A stretch of DNA of 64,000 nt from CAYZJV01 sp049310885. GTDB lineage: Bacteria > Spirochaetota > Spirochaetia > Sphaerochaetales > Sphaerochaetaceae. The notes beneath the pieces were generated by a model. The model did no database searches and was not told where the DNA came from. It worked only from the letters and a program-made list of their open reading frames with translations. Below are positions 37,181 to 45,328 of the stretch, piece after piece. The translations under genes were made by a program, and so were the position numbers. The stretch covers positions 434,001-498,000 of the forward strand of contig NZ_JBMDYO010000001.1 in NCBI RefSeq assembly GCF_049310885.1, read 5' to 3'. Every line of letters starts with the position of its first letter. Position 1 is the first letter of the stretch.

Positions 37181-37945
37181 ATGCCATATACCGTGATCAT
37201 AGTCGAAGATGAAGATTTGATCCGAAATGAAATCGAACACTGTACCCCATGGGAGCAATTAGGCCTACAAGTCATAGCAACTGCTGCCGATGGTCCTAGT
37301 GGCGCCAAATTAATCAATCTCCATAACCCCGATATCGTGATTACCGATATCCGTATTCCTGGTCGGGATGGACTTGAGATGCTGAAATCCTGCTCTGTGG
37401 ATCATGCCATTATACTCAGTGGTCATAGTGATTTCAATTATATGAGAAGCGCCATCAAATTAGGAGTTTTCGACTACCTGCTCAAACCATTCGACGATGA
37501 GGAACTAATACAGGCACTTGCTTCTTTGGTAGAAAAATTGGTGTCTGAAGAAAAGGAAATGGCCTCCTTAGGCAACCATCGATCAGAGTCTTGGATGATA
37601 GACCTTCCCGAACACGTAGGGAACCATATCGTAGACTCCGCGATCTCCATGGTCACCCAACGGTTTGCAGAGTGTATCGGGTTACGGGAAATCGCAGATT
37701 CTTTGTGCCTATCGGAAAGTCATCTGAGTAGATTGTTCAAGGATCAGACAGGAATAAACTTTCTGCAATATCTCCAGGCTTACCGAGTCAATCGTTCCAT
37801 CGAACTGTTGCACGATCCCAGCATGAATATCAGCATGATTTGCCATCGCTGCGGCTTTCCTTCCCCTGGTTACTTCTCAAAGATCTTCAGACGTTTTATC
37901 GGTTCGAGTCCGAGTCAATTTCGTGATTCGAATCCAAATCATTGA
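37181..37945 (+). CDS. Response regulator with AraC-type DNA-binding domain (YesN-like)
   Basis: 254 residues: a receiver at 1-120 (IIVEDEDLI, phospho-Asp in VITDIRIPGRDG near 54, LLKPF) and a two-helix-turn-helix AraC domain at about 155-250 (LREIADSLCLSESHLSRLFKDQ, ISMICHRCGFPSPGYFSKIFRR). It is short compared with typical YesN proteins because the linker is minimal. Its last 50 bases overlap the convergent HAD phosphatase gene. It probably controls the ABC operon running toward it. Confidence 0.93.
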   Translation: MPYTVIIVEDEDLIRNEIEHCTPWEQLGLQVIATAADGPSGAKLINLHNPDIVITDIRIPGRDGLEMLKSCSVDHAIILSGHSDFNYMRSAIKLGVFDYLLKPFDDEELIQALASLVEKLVSEEKEMASLGNHRSESWMIDLPEHVGNHIVDSAISMVTQRFAECIGLREIADSLCLSESHLSRLFKDQTGINFLQYLQAYRVNRSIELLHDPSMNISMICHRCGFPSPGYFSKIFRRFIGSSPSQFRDSNPNH

Positions 37946-38519
37946 AAAATCCGATAAGAGAATCATCGAAAGCATACTGGATGGTATCTAACCCCATATT
38001 CTTGGCAGTGATGATATTCTCTTCATAATCATCGATGAACAATGCGTCTTCGGGTTTGACGCACTCCGTTTCCAATATACAGGAGAAGAATTGTGGGAAC
38101 GGTTTGGATATTCCCATTTCATGGGATGCATAGGTCTTATCAAAAATATCAAGAAATCCTTTTTCTCGAAGGAATCCCCAATGCGGAGCATAGGTATTCG
38201 AACCACACACTACCCTTTTCCCCATGCTTTTCACATAATCCACAATCTTGACAACTGGTTCATTCCAGTTCGGATCAAAGAAATCGGCTAGTGGATCTCC
38301 CTGTACCATGATACCAAACTGGTGTGCCACATGAGACCAGTAGAGTTTGGAATCGATCGTCCCATCCATCAGGGGGAAAGCATAGTGAGCGTAATCCAAC
38401 TGTAGTTGTTCCAAATCGAATCCATAATGGGAGGCTATCTTGTCGATTACTTCGATATCCTTGATAACCACATTTCCCATATCAAAGATATAGAGGTCGT
38501 AGGCAAATGGGGATTTCAT
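37896..38519 (-). CDS. HAD-superfamily phosphatase (YihX-like)
   Basis: The 207-residue protein opens with FDMGNVVIKDIEVIDKIASHYG, the haloacid dehalogenase motif I in its FDxGNV variant as in YihX-type sugar-phosphate phosphatases. Motif II is in VVCGSNTYAPHWG, the lysine in GISKPFPQFF, and motif IV in ALFIDDYEENIITAK. As the last gene of the sugar ABC operon it may dephosphorylate a sugar intermediate. The C-terminal 16 residues are encoded in the overlap with the response regulator on the other strand. Confidence 0.85.
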   Translation of the reverse strand: MKSPFAYDLYIFDMGNVVIKDIEVIDKIASHYGFDLEQLQLDYAHYAFPLMDGTIDSKLYWSHVAHQFGIMVQGDPLADFFDPNWNEPVVKIVDYVKSMGKRVVCGSNTYAPHWGFLREKGFLDIFDKTYASHEMGISKPFPQFFSCILETECVKPEDALFIDDYEENIITAKNMGLDTIQYAFDDSLIGFFNDLDSNHEIDSDSNR

Positions 38520-38523
38520 TCAC

Positions 38524-39375
38524 TCACCCCTTCCGTGATTCGTATACAGCTGAACCACCGATGAAATACTTGGAAAGTGCTGCAAACATCATAAACATGG
38601 GAAGACTGGCGAGCACCGCAGCTGCCATCATTGCGCCCTCATCAGTAAGCTTTTCCTCAGCAAACTTCGAAATGTAAAGGGGAATTGTTTTCATTTTTTC
38701 TGATTGGGTAACCAACAATGGCCACAACAGGTTGTCCCACTGCCCCCTGAAAGAGAGGATACCAAGTGTAGCAATGACAGGAGTGCAATTGGGAAACACG
38801 ATCTTCCAAAATATGCCGAACTCTCCCAATCCATCGACTCGTGATGCATCTAGGTATTCCGTGGGGAACGTGGTTAGGTATTGTCTCATCTGGAAGACAC
38901 CAAAAGCACTGACCAAGAATGGAATGATCAATCCAGCGTAGGAATCCTGCATCCTCAAGCTGGTCGCCACCATATACAGTGGTATCATGATTGCCTCGAA
39001 GGGGATCATCATCGTAGCCATGATCATCATGAAAACCAAGTTCCTTCCCCTGAATTTGAACTTCGCGATACCATAACCGGTGATTGATGCGATGAGCACG
39101 GTGGTAATCGCGACAGTAATGGAAACAAACAGGGAGTTGAAGATGTTCCTTGGAAAAATCCAGGAGCCATCATTGCCTTCCAATGCCTTCATATAGTTCT
39201 GATAACGGAAGGTTTCAGGAATCCAACTAAAGGGCATTCGGAGGATTTGGTTTCTTTCCATTAAGGAACTGGTGATCATGAACACCAGTGGCATCACGGT
39301 GAAGATCAACGTAAAGATGAGTACAGCCCATATGAGAGCTCCACTCCAATTGAAACGTCTAGGTTGGATTTCCAT
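38524..39375 (-). CDS. Carbohydrate ABC transporter permease (MalG type)
   Basis: The 283-residue protein has six transmembrane segments and the EAA loop EYLDASRVDGLGEFGIFWKI near residue 180 that contacts the ATPase. It is the second permease of the set, three bases after the first. No ATPase gene is present locally, so a shared MsmK/UgpC-type ATPase encoded elsewhere is expected, as is common for this CUT1 class. Confidence 0.93.
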   Translation of the reverse strand: MEIQPRRFNWSGALIWAVLIFTLIFTVMPLVFMITSSLMERNQILRMPFSWIPETFRYQNYMKALEGNDGSWIFPRNIFNSLFVSITVAITTVLIASITGYGIAKFKFRGRNLVFMMIMATMMIPFEAIMIPLYMVATSLRMQDSYAGLIIPFLVSAFGVFQMRQYLTTFPTEYLDASRVDGLGEFGIFWKIVFPNCTPVIATLGILSFRGQWDNLLWPLLVTQSEKMKTIPLYISKFAEEKLTDEGAMMAAAVLASLPMFMMFAALSKYFIGGSAVYESRKG

Positions 39376-39378
39376 ATG

Positions 39379-40293
39379 TCAATACTCCACTTCTTCACTC
39401 TTGGAGAAACGAAACTGCATCCAAGTGAACAGCAACATAATGAGAAAGAGTACGATACTCATCGCGCTCGCCCTACCTATCCTTTGATTACGAATCCCGG
39501 TAGTGTAAATGTTGAGCGTGATTACATTGATAGGTGCACGGGGTGCTCCACCTTGGACAAACAGATACTGCGTACTGAAAGTCTTCAAGCATTGAAGCAT
39601 CGCCATAATCGAAACCAAGACTACAGTAGGTTTCAACAATGGAAGCGTGATTCGCCAGAAACTCTGCCATTTGGAAGAACCGTCGATTGTTGCGGCTTCA
39701 TAGATGGCAGGGGGAATGGCCGCTAGACCGGTAATGAACAGAACAACAAAATAACCGATATACTTCCAAAAATAGACGATCATCGTAGAAACCTGAACCA
39801 TCGTACGATCAGCCAGCCACTTCTGGTCCACCCCGGGAGTATTCAGGATAAAGTTGACCCACTGGTTACCCAATCCTCTTGGATCGAAAATCAAGAGCCA
39901 GATAGTTGCTGCAACCACAGAGGATATGACTGCGGGTGTGTAGAAAGCGATCTGAAAAACTCCCCGCATCTTCTTGCTGCTGATATTCGTCAGGAATGCG
40001 GCTAACATAAGTGAGAATATCACGATAGGTATAAACGTTCCCAATGTGAACACGAATGTAGCGCGGATAGAGTTCCAGAAGTCGGGAGAGGAGAAGATAT
40101 AGGTGTAATTACCCAATCCCATGAAATCGGGAGGTGCCAATGAGAGTACCCGTTTATCGAAAAGGCTCGTATACAAGGCATTGATAATAGGATAAAAACT
40201 GAAAAGCGAAAAGAACAGGATGGCTGGAACAGTGAATGCAAACCCCCATCGTGCCTCTTTCTTTTCGATACCGATATATTTTCGTTTCTTCAT
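39379..40293 (-). CDS. Carbohydrate ABC transporter permease (MalF type)
   Basis: The 304-residue membrane protein has the EAA motif IYEAATIDGSSKWQSFWRITLP near residue 213 and a typical N-terminal FTVPAILFFSLFSFYPIINALYTSLFD helix. It forms the channel with the MalG-type partner. A 96-base spacer with a GC-rich stem-loop separates it from the binding-protein gene, probably making it less abundant than that protein. Confidence 0.93.
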   Translation of the reverse strand: MKKRKYIGIEKKEARWGFAFTVPAILFFSLFSFYPIINALYTSLFDKRVLSLAPPDFMGLGNYTYIFSSPDFWNSIRATFVFTLGTFIPIVIFSLMLAAFLTNISSKKMRGVFQIAFYTPAVISSVVAATIWLLIFDPRGLGNQWVNFILNTPGVDQKWLADRTMVQVSTMIVYFWKYIGYFVVLFITGLAAIPPAIYEAATIDGSSKWQSFWRITLPLLKPTVVLVSIMAMLQCLKTFSTQYLFVQGGAPRAPINVITLNIYTTGIRNQRIGRASAMSIVLFLIMLLFTWMQFRFSKSEEVEY

Positions 40294-40335
40294 ACAGATC
40301 CTCTTGAAATCACCTCGAGTGGCATGGATACGGAA

Positions 40336-40367
40336 GGAGGGCCGAAGCGGCGGGACTTCGGCTCCCC
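40336..40367 (-). other. GC-rich intercistronic stem-loop after the sugar-binding protein gene
   Basis: GCCGAAG (40341-40347) and CTTCGGC (40356-40362) form a perfect 7-bp stem with an 8-base loop, extended by GGAGG against TCCCC with mismatches. No T-run follows. Such elements commonly protect the binding-protein mRNA or attenuate downstream permeases. Confidence 0.55.
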
Positions 40368-40389
40368 CAATACAAGTTGTCGAAAAATA

Positions 40390-41685
40390 TTACAGTTGTT
40401 CGTCCAATAACTCTTGTGCGGCTCTCTTGAGAGTGGCGAGGGCCTTCTCGGGAGTCTCTCCAGAAAGCATGACCGACTCGACAGCGCTGCGGATCAATGT
40501 CTGGAATTCTGCGCTGGCAGCTCCGTAGTAAACAATGTGGCCACGATCGAAATCCTTGGTGAATACATCCGAATAGGGAATATTCGCATAGGTATCGGAA
40601 GCCAACAGCTCCTTAGTAGGCTGAATGAGACTAACCTCTTCCAAATACTCTTCGGCATGACTGAGCATATAAGCGATGAACTTCCATGCTGCATCCTGTT
40701 TTGCCTTAGTACTCTGCGCATTGACCATCAGGTAGTGGCCATAATAGGAAGCGGCAACATCCTTCACCGCATTCTCGAAGGTTGGGAAGGGAACGATCAT
40801 CCATTCACCACTATCGTAGAACTCGGCATTATCGGCTCGGATACGTCCAATCTGGTACAAACCGGTGTGTGCCATCGCAATGTCGTCATTGTTCATGTTG
40901 AACAATTTGCGTGCATTCTTATAGGTCGGAGAACCGAGATTCCTGCCACTGGGACCCCACTGCTGCATATAAGTAAGGAACTTGAGCCATGCCTCGTCAT
41001 TGACAATAGCTGTCTTGCCATCATCGCTGATCAACTGACCGCCCAACTGTTCAACCATGGGAAGCATAGCTACCAAATAGTAGGGATACCTGAAATCGAA
41101 TCCACGACGAACCAAAATGTCTCCATCACGGATTACCAGTTTTTCCGATACATCCGCCATCTCTTCCCAGGTCTTCGGATAATCGGTTTCAGGATCCAAT
41201 CCAGCCGACTTGAAGACATTCTTGTTGATGAAGATACACCAGTTGGTAAGCTCGAGAGGAAGCCCATGGATCTTGCCATTGACGGTGACAGGGTCCAACA
41301 TACCTGCAGCATATGTGTCAATCATCTCCTGGACATTCCCATATCCCGCGGCTTGGGGATTTACCGGTGCAACACGACCATTGACGATATACTGGTACTC
41401 ATCCTCAATAGAGAGGTTGAAGATATCGGGACCTGAATTCGCGGCAAAAGCTGTTTGTACCAACTCGATCATCTTGGTGGATGACTGTGTCGTCCTCTCG
41501 ATTGTAATGTTGGGATTGGCTGCTTCGAATTCTTGGATATACCGTTCTTCGATACGGGTCCTATTGGGATCCTCGTGGGTCCAATACTGTAATACGATCG
41601 GGCCTTCATCCTCTTTCGCTCCTTGCGCGAATACGAGAGATGTCATCATGGTCAAAGCTACGATCAGAATCAATACTCGTTTCAT
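40390..41685 (-). CDS. Extracellular sugar-binding protein of an ABC transporter
   Basis: The 431-residue CUT1-family binding protein has a Sec signal (VLILIVALTMMTSLVFA) and the type 1 solute-binding features IVLQYWTHEDPNRTRIEERYIQEFEAANPNI, LPLELTNWCIFINKNVF and TYPKTWEEM-like segments. GTGGAGG lies before the ATG. It is first in the operon with two permeases and a HAD phosphatase. No lipobox is present. The sugar is unknown; a two-component system next door suggests induction by the same sugar. Confidence 0.93.
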   Translation of the reverse strand: MKRVLILIVALTMMTSLVFAQGAKEDEGPIVLQYWTHEDPNRTRIEERYIQEFEAANPNITIERTTQSSTKMIELVQTAFAANSGPDIFNLSIEDEYQYIVNGRVAPVNPQAAGYGNVQEMIDTYAAGMLDPVTVNGKIHGLPLELTNWCIFINKNVFKSAGLDPETDYPKTWEEMADVSEKLVIRDGDILVRRGFDFRYPYYLVAMLPMVEQLGGQLISDDGKTAIVNDEAWLKFLTYMQQWGPSGRNLGSPTYKNARKLFNMNNDDIAMAHTGLYQIGRIRADNAEFYDSGEWMIVPFPTFENAVKDVAASYYGHYLMVNAQSTKAKQDAAWKFIAYMLSHAEEYLEEVSLIQPTKELLASDTYANIPYSDVFTKDFDRGHIVYYGAASAEFQTLIRSAVESVMLSGETPEKALATLKRAAQELLDEQL

Positions 41686-41839
41686 ATCACTACCTCCACA
41701 TAGTGTTCTCTGTCTTTATTTTCCCCTGTCCTGAGGCGTGATGCAATAAAACATTTTTGCCATTGATGGTTCAGTTTTGCTATACTGCTCTCCCTTGCCA
41801 AGGACTGATATATGACAAATTTTGCAATTATTTGTTGAT

Positions 41840-41869
41840 TTGTCACAGTCCATGGGCTAAAAATACTAT
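41840..41869 (+). promoter_or_regulatory. Promoter of the lipoprotein gene at 41912
   Basis: TTGTCA (41840-41845), an 18-base spacer and TACTAT (41864-41869). The start would be near 41876, before AAGGAGAG and the ATG. Confidence 0.5.
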
Positions 41870-41911
41870 ATACTAGTAATTTCAAGCGGTAACACGGAAA
41901 AAGGAGAGAAC

Positions 41912-43369
41912 ATGAGAAGAACAGCGACAATTGTAGCTATAGTGATATCGATTTCAATCTTATTCACTTCATGCGGTACCTTATTGACCAAAGGTGGAAG
42001 CGACTATAGAAGTGGAGTCGCAGCATACGATAAGCAAGAATATGTCTCATCGTTACGCTACCTAACTGCAGCTCTTTCGGTGAACCCCGAATTCGTGGAG
42101 GCCTCACAACTTTATCCTGTCGTCTTCAACGAAGGATCCACCTATTACAAGAGCCAGATAGCCGAATATAGCGGGAAAGAGAATAAGGAATCAGCTGATC
42201 GTGTCTACTATGCCTATTCACGGCTACAGGAGCTTCACGAGATAGCCAGATCATCCGGCCAGAAAGGGTTGACCATTGAAGATTACTCGAAAGAATTAGA
42301 TGAATCTCGTCTTATATCGGGAAACTTGTGGTTCTCGTATGGGCAGGCCCTTCATGAGAAAGGTGATCGGGAGAGTCTGAAACAGGCAGTCGCAGCCTAT
42401 GAGACAGCCCGGGGAAGAAATGCCAACATTCAAGGATTGGATGCTTTGATCACAGATGCTATGGAGAGGGCGACGATAACCTTGGCTGTCGTTGCTTTTG
42501 GATCGGGAGTAACGAATTTCTCCCAGATGGTACTTGATGATGTAAATACGATTTTTTCCGGCGATCGCTTTGTAAAAGTCATCCAAAAACATGATTTTGT
42601 TGGAGGAGAAGGTTCTATGGTCGGACCTACGGATATTGCGATCATGACTGGGATGCAAGAGGGTTGGGACTACGTTCTCGAGGTGTACGCTCACCAGAGT
42701 TTCGAACAGATCAATAAAGAGGACCTGGTTCGGCTACCCTACGACCTACCCCTATTCTCTGGAATTTTGAAGACGATGGGATACCAATATGAAACTTCTA
42801 TCTCGTATCGTCTGTTCGATATTAAAGAAGGAGTTTCAATCGTACTGGAAGATGGTGTAAGGGAGATCGACGGACCCTATGAATATACGTTCAGTTATGT
42901 AGGCGCAGAAGGACTTCGGGAGTTGAATCTCGGAGGTACCGGCAAGAAGAATCTTCGCTATGTAACGAGCAAAACTGATGATATAACAACAAACTCGGCA
43001 ATAGGTTCCTTACGGTGGGATTATGAGAGTATTCCCATCCCTGTCGAGATAACTAATCCCACAGACCAGACACAGTGGATATCCTACTTTAGCGACATGT
43101 ATGACGATTTCCGAACGTTCGCAGAAAATGAAAGTGGAAGGCAGCTCTTCTATGCTACCGAGGTTGTCCACCATTCCCCCAGCGATACCTATTTTATGGT
43201 CGGCCCATCTTTAGATGAGGCTATAAGGCGTTCCAAGATCAATAGTGCCATCATGAATGCACTTAGTTACACTGGACGTACTTTGATTGAACAAGCCAAG
43301 GATCGTGGAGGTATAGGATACAGGAAAGCGGGCAAATTGGCTGGCAGTGCGATTAAGGATCTACTCTGA
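41912..43369 (+). CDS. Lipoprotein of unknown function with N-terminal repeat-like helices
   Basis: The 485-residue product has a lipoprotein signal (lipobox LFTSC near residue 21). Helical TPR-like segments follow (YRSGVAAYDKQEYVSSLRYLTAALSVNPEF), then an alpha/beta region from about residue 190 (ITLAVVAFGSGVTNFSQMV) resembling that in the envelope lipoproteins near 8767. AGGAG lies five bases before the ATG. It is monocistronic, with a convergent DtxR gene 18 bases from its stop. I cannot assign a function. Confidence 0.75.
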   Translation: MRRTATIVAIVISISILFTSCGTLLTKGGSDYRSGVAAYDKQEYVSSLRYLTAALSVNPEFVEASQLYPVVFNEGSTYYKSQIAEYSGKENKESADRVYYAYSRLQELHEIARSSGQKGLTIEDYSKELDESRLISGNLWFSYGQALHEKGDRESLKQAVAAYETARGRNANIQGLDALITDAMERATITLAVVAFGSGVTNFSQMVLDDVNTIFSGDRFVKVIQKHDFVGGEGSMVGPTDIAIMTGMQEGWDYVLEVYAHQSFEQINKEDLVRLPYDLPLFSGILKTMGYQYETSISYRLFDIKEGVSIVLEDGVREIDGPYEYTFSYVGAEGLRELNLGGTGKKNLRYVTSKTDDITTNSAIGSLRWDYESIPIPVEITNPTDQTQWISYFSDMYDDFRTFAENESGRQLFYATEVVHHSPSDTYFMVGPSLDEAIRRSKINSAIMNALSYTGRTLIEQAKDRGGIGYRKAGKLAGSAIKDLL

Positions 43370-43387
43370 TATCCTTAATATGGAGAA

Positions 43388-43762
43388 TTATCCCTGTTTC
43401 TTCTGCTCTTCCACAAAAGCGGAGAGACGTTCCATCGTTTGGGCACTAAGGATATGTTCCATACGACAAGCATCGTTCTCAGCAGTTTCAGGGGATACTC
43501 CCAATACGTCCTCAAGGAAAACAGTAAGTGTCTTGTGTCTATGATAGACTTGATTCGCCTTCAAGCGACCTTTGGCAGTGAGTTCAATCGCTCCATAGGT
43601 CTCTTGGTGGATATATCCGTCTGACTGTAGAATCTTCATAGCCCTACTTACACTGGGTTTGGTTACACCGATTTTCTTGGCGACATCGGTAAGACGTACC
43701 GTCCCATGTTCATGTTCAAGCTCGAGTACAGCCTCTAAATAATCTTCGCCCGATTCCCGCAT
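43388..43762 (-). CDS. DtxR/MntR-family metal-dependent repressor
   Basis: Start at 43762, where GGAGG sits five bases upstream, gives 124 residues: a winged helix (RLTDVAKKIGVTKPSVSRAMKILQSDGYI) and a dimerisation/metal domain, without an SH3-like domain. The metal ligands are mixed. The N-terminal EDYLEAV matches the Asp/Glu pair of MntR, while NDACRMEHILS has Cys where MntR has Glu, as in iron-sensing DtxR. The metal is therefore uncertain. It follows the sodium-pump beta and gamma genes on the same strand. Confidence 0.9.
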   Translation of the reverse strand: MRESGEDYLEAVLELEHEHGTVRLTDVAKKIGVTKPSVSRAMKILQSDGYIHQETYGAIELTAKGRLKANQVYHRHKTLTVFLEDVLGVSPETAENDACRMEHILSAQTMERLSAFVEEQKKQG

Positions 43763-43849
43763 CAGATCCTCCAAACCAAAAAGTATCATATGGTACCACG
43801 GTAGGACTTGCAAATCAACGACTGCTGTCTACACATGGCGCAGTGAGTA

Positions 43850-43975
43850 TTACTTAGTATTCTTGAAGATCTTCGGAAAGACCGAAAGAACGAGGAATAT
43901 CAGGAATATGACAACGAAGATCGCTAGCATACCTTGCCACATCAGGGTAAGTGATTGTCTGAAAACATCCATCAT
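43850..43975 (-). CDS. Small sodium-pump decarboxylase gamma-like subunit (41 aa)
   Basis: A 42-codon frame starts at ATG 43975, nine bases after GGGAGG, and ends with TAA at 43850. The product has a short amphipathic start (MMDVFRQSLTLMWQGM), one hydrophobic helix (LAIFVVIFLIFLVLSVF) and a basic end (PKIFKNTK). This is the pattern of the short OadG-type subunit that stabilises the beta subunit of sodium-translocating decarboxylases. It lies 15 bases after the oadB-like stop. It is easy to miss because of its size. Confidence 0.75.
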   Translation of the reverse strand: MMDVFRQSLTLMWQGMLAIFVVIFLIFLVLSVFPKIFKNTK

Positions 43976-43990
43976 AATATAACCTCCCTT

Positions 43991-45130
43991 TCAAACGAGC
44001 ATCCTAGGTACGAGGCCTAGAATAACACCACCGGCGATTACAGAGGCTATCTGTCCGGCGACATTCGCTCCCACTGCATGCATGAGAAGATGGTTCTGTG
44101 AATCAGCCTCCTGGCCCATCCTCTGCACTACTCTGGCAGACATGGGAAAGGCCGATATCCCAGCAGCTCCTATCATAGGATTGACTTTGTTCTTGGAAAA
44201 AAGATTGAGTAATTTTGCAAACAATACACCTGCGATCGAATCGAAGATAAACGCTAGTAGACCAAGTACCATGATAAGCATAGTCTCGTAGCGGACAAAT
44301 CTGTCGGCCTGCATGGAAGCTGCAATAGTGATTCCGAGAAGTAGGGTTATGAGGTTCGCCAAGACATTCTGGGCGGTTTCCGAAAGGCTCCCCAACACAC
44401 TCGACTCCCTAATCAGATTACCGAACATCAACAAACCTACCAAACTTACCGAGGCTGGGGCAACATAACCGGCAATCATGGTCACCACAATGGGAAACAA
44501 CAATCGAGACATCCTAGAGACCGACTTTGGATTGTATGGCATCCTGATAGCCCGCTCTTTTTTTGTAGTAACCAATTTTATAGCAAAAGGTTGTATAATT
44601 GGAACCAACGCCATGTATGAATATGCCGCTACCGCAATCGCACCCACATATTCACTCTCGAGTACGTGGGAAACCAGAATGGATGTAGGTCCATCAGCAG
44701 CCCCAATGATACCAATCGATGCGGCATCCTTGAGAGGGAACCCCATCAATGCGGCAATGGAGACTGTCGCAAAAATTCCAAATTGGGCAGCTGCACCGAA
44801 AAGTACCAATTTTGGGTTACTGAGAAGAGGCCCAAAATCAATCATTGCTCCGATACCGATGAAAAGCAGTAGTGGCATGGCCTCAGAGGCTTCTATACCG
44901 ACTTCAAACAACCATTCGAGGATTCCCGCAACCTCCCCAATCCCTGGCAATGTAGTGTTGAGAGCGCCTGAAAAGGGGATATTCACCAATATTGCACCAA
45001 ACCCCATCGGCAACAGCAATGCTGGTTCAAGTTTTTTTGAGATAGCGAGATAGATGAGAATTCCACCGATAAGGTACATGACTAGTTGCTGCCAGGTAGT
45101 GGCAGTGATGCCAAGCAATAAGAAGTCCAT
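43991..45130 (-). CDS. Sodium ion-translocating decarboxylase beta subunit
   Basis: Start at 45130 (AAGGAGG upstream) gives 379 residues. This OadB/GcdB/MmdB protein carries the sodium channel. The conserved GIIGAADGPTSILVSHVLES near residue 165 holds the essential aspartate. GAAGISAFPMSARVVQRMGQEA and HAVGANVAGQIASVIAGG form the C-terminal signature. In a complete complex, decarboxylation of a biotin-bound carboxyl group exports sodium. No carboxyltransferase or biotin-carrier gene lies nearby, so these must be elsewhere or the protein works alone. Confidence 0.92.
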   Translation of the reverse strand: MDFLLLGITATTWQQLVMYLIGGILIYLAISKKLEPALLLPMGFGAILVNIPFSGALNTTLPGIGEVAGILEWLFEVGIEASEAMPLLLFIGIGAMIDFGPLLSNPKLVLFGAAAQFGIFATVSIAALMGFPLKDAASIGIIGAADGPTSILVSHVLESEYVGAIAVAAYSYMALVPIIQPFAIKLVTTKKERAIRMPYNPKSVSRMSRLLFPIVVTMIAGYVAPASVSLVGLLMFGNLIRESSVLGSLSETAQNVLANLITLLLGITIAASMQADRFVRYETMLIMVLGLLAFIFDSIAGVLFAKLLNLFSKNKVNPMIGAAGISAFPMSARVVQRMGQEADSQNHLLMHAVGANVAGQIASVIAGGVILGLVPRMLV

Positions 45131-45210
45131 GCGCGATCCTCCTTGGAGTACTGTCTGAATATAGCACTGTGCAGCACCTGCGGTCAACGAGACTCCACAC
45201 GCCTGTCTAT

Positions 45211-45224
45211 TGTATATTTATTCT
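45211..45224. promoter_or_regulatory. ArgR-box-like motif upstream of the amino-acid ABC operon
   Basis: TGTATATTTATTCT closely matches TGTATATATATTCA and TGTATATTTATGCA upstream of argC in this window and the general ARG box shape. The region is AT-rich, so chance similarity is possible. Confidence 0.35.
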
Positions 45225-45243
45225 ATTTATATGCATATATCTC

Positions 45244-45272
45244 TTTCCAAAACTATTAAAACATTCTATCAT
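45244..45272 (+). promoter_or_regulatory. Promoter of the amino-acid ABC operon
   Basis: TTTCCA (45244-45249), a 17-base spacer and TATCAT (45267-45272). Transcription would begin near 45279. Confidence 0.45.
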
Positions 45273-45282
45273 GCCAAAAACA

Positions 45283-45308
45283 TTCGGGGAATGGATTGCA
45301 TTCCCGAA
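45283..45308 (+). other. 5' UTR hairpin of the amino-acid ABC operon
   Basis: TTCGGG-G-AATG pairs with CATT-CCCGAA around GATTG, just after the predicted transcript start and 20 bases before the ATG. It may stabilise the 5' end or influence access to the AGAGGTG ribosome site. Confidence 0.45.
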
Positions 45309-45328
45309 ACACAGAAAGAGGTGAAACC

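Noticed and set aside
40414..41436. Long open frame (340 codons) antisense to the sugar-binding protein
   Set aside because: It mirrors a clear binding-protein gene, matches no family I know and lacks a ribosome site. It is a shadow of codon bias.
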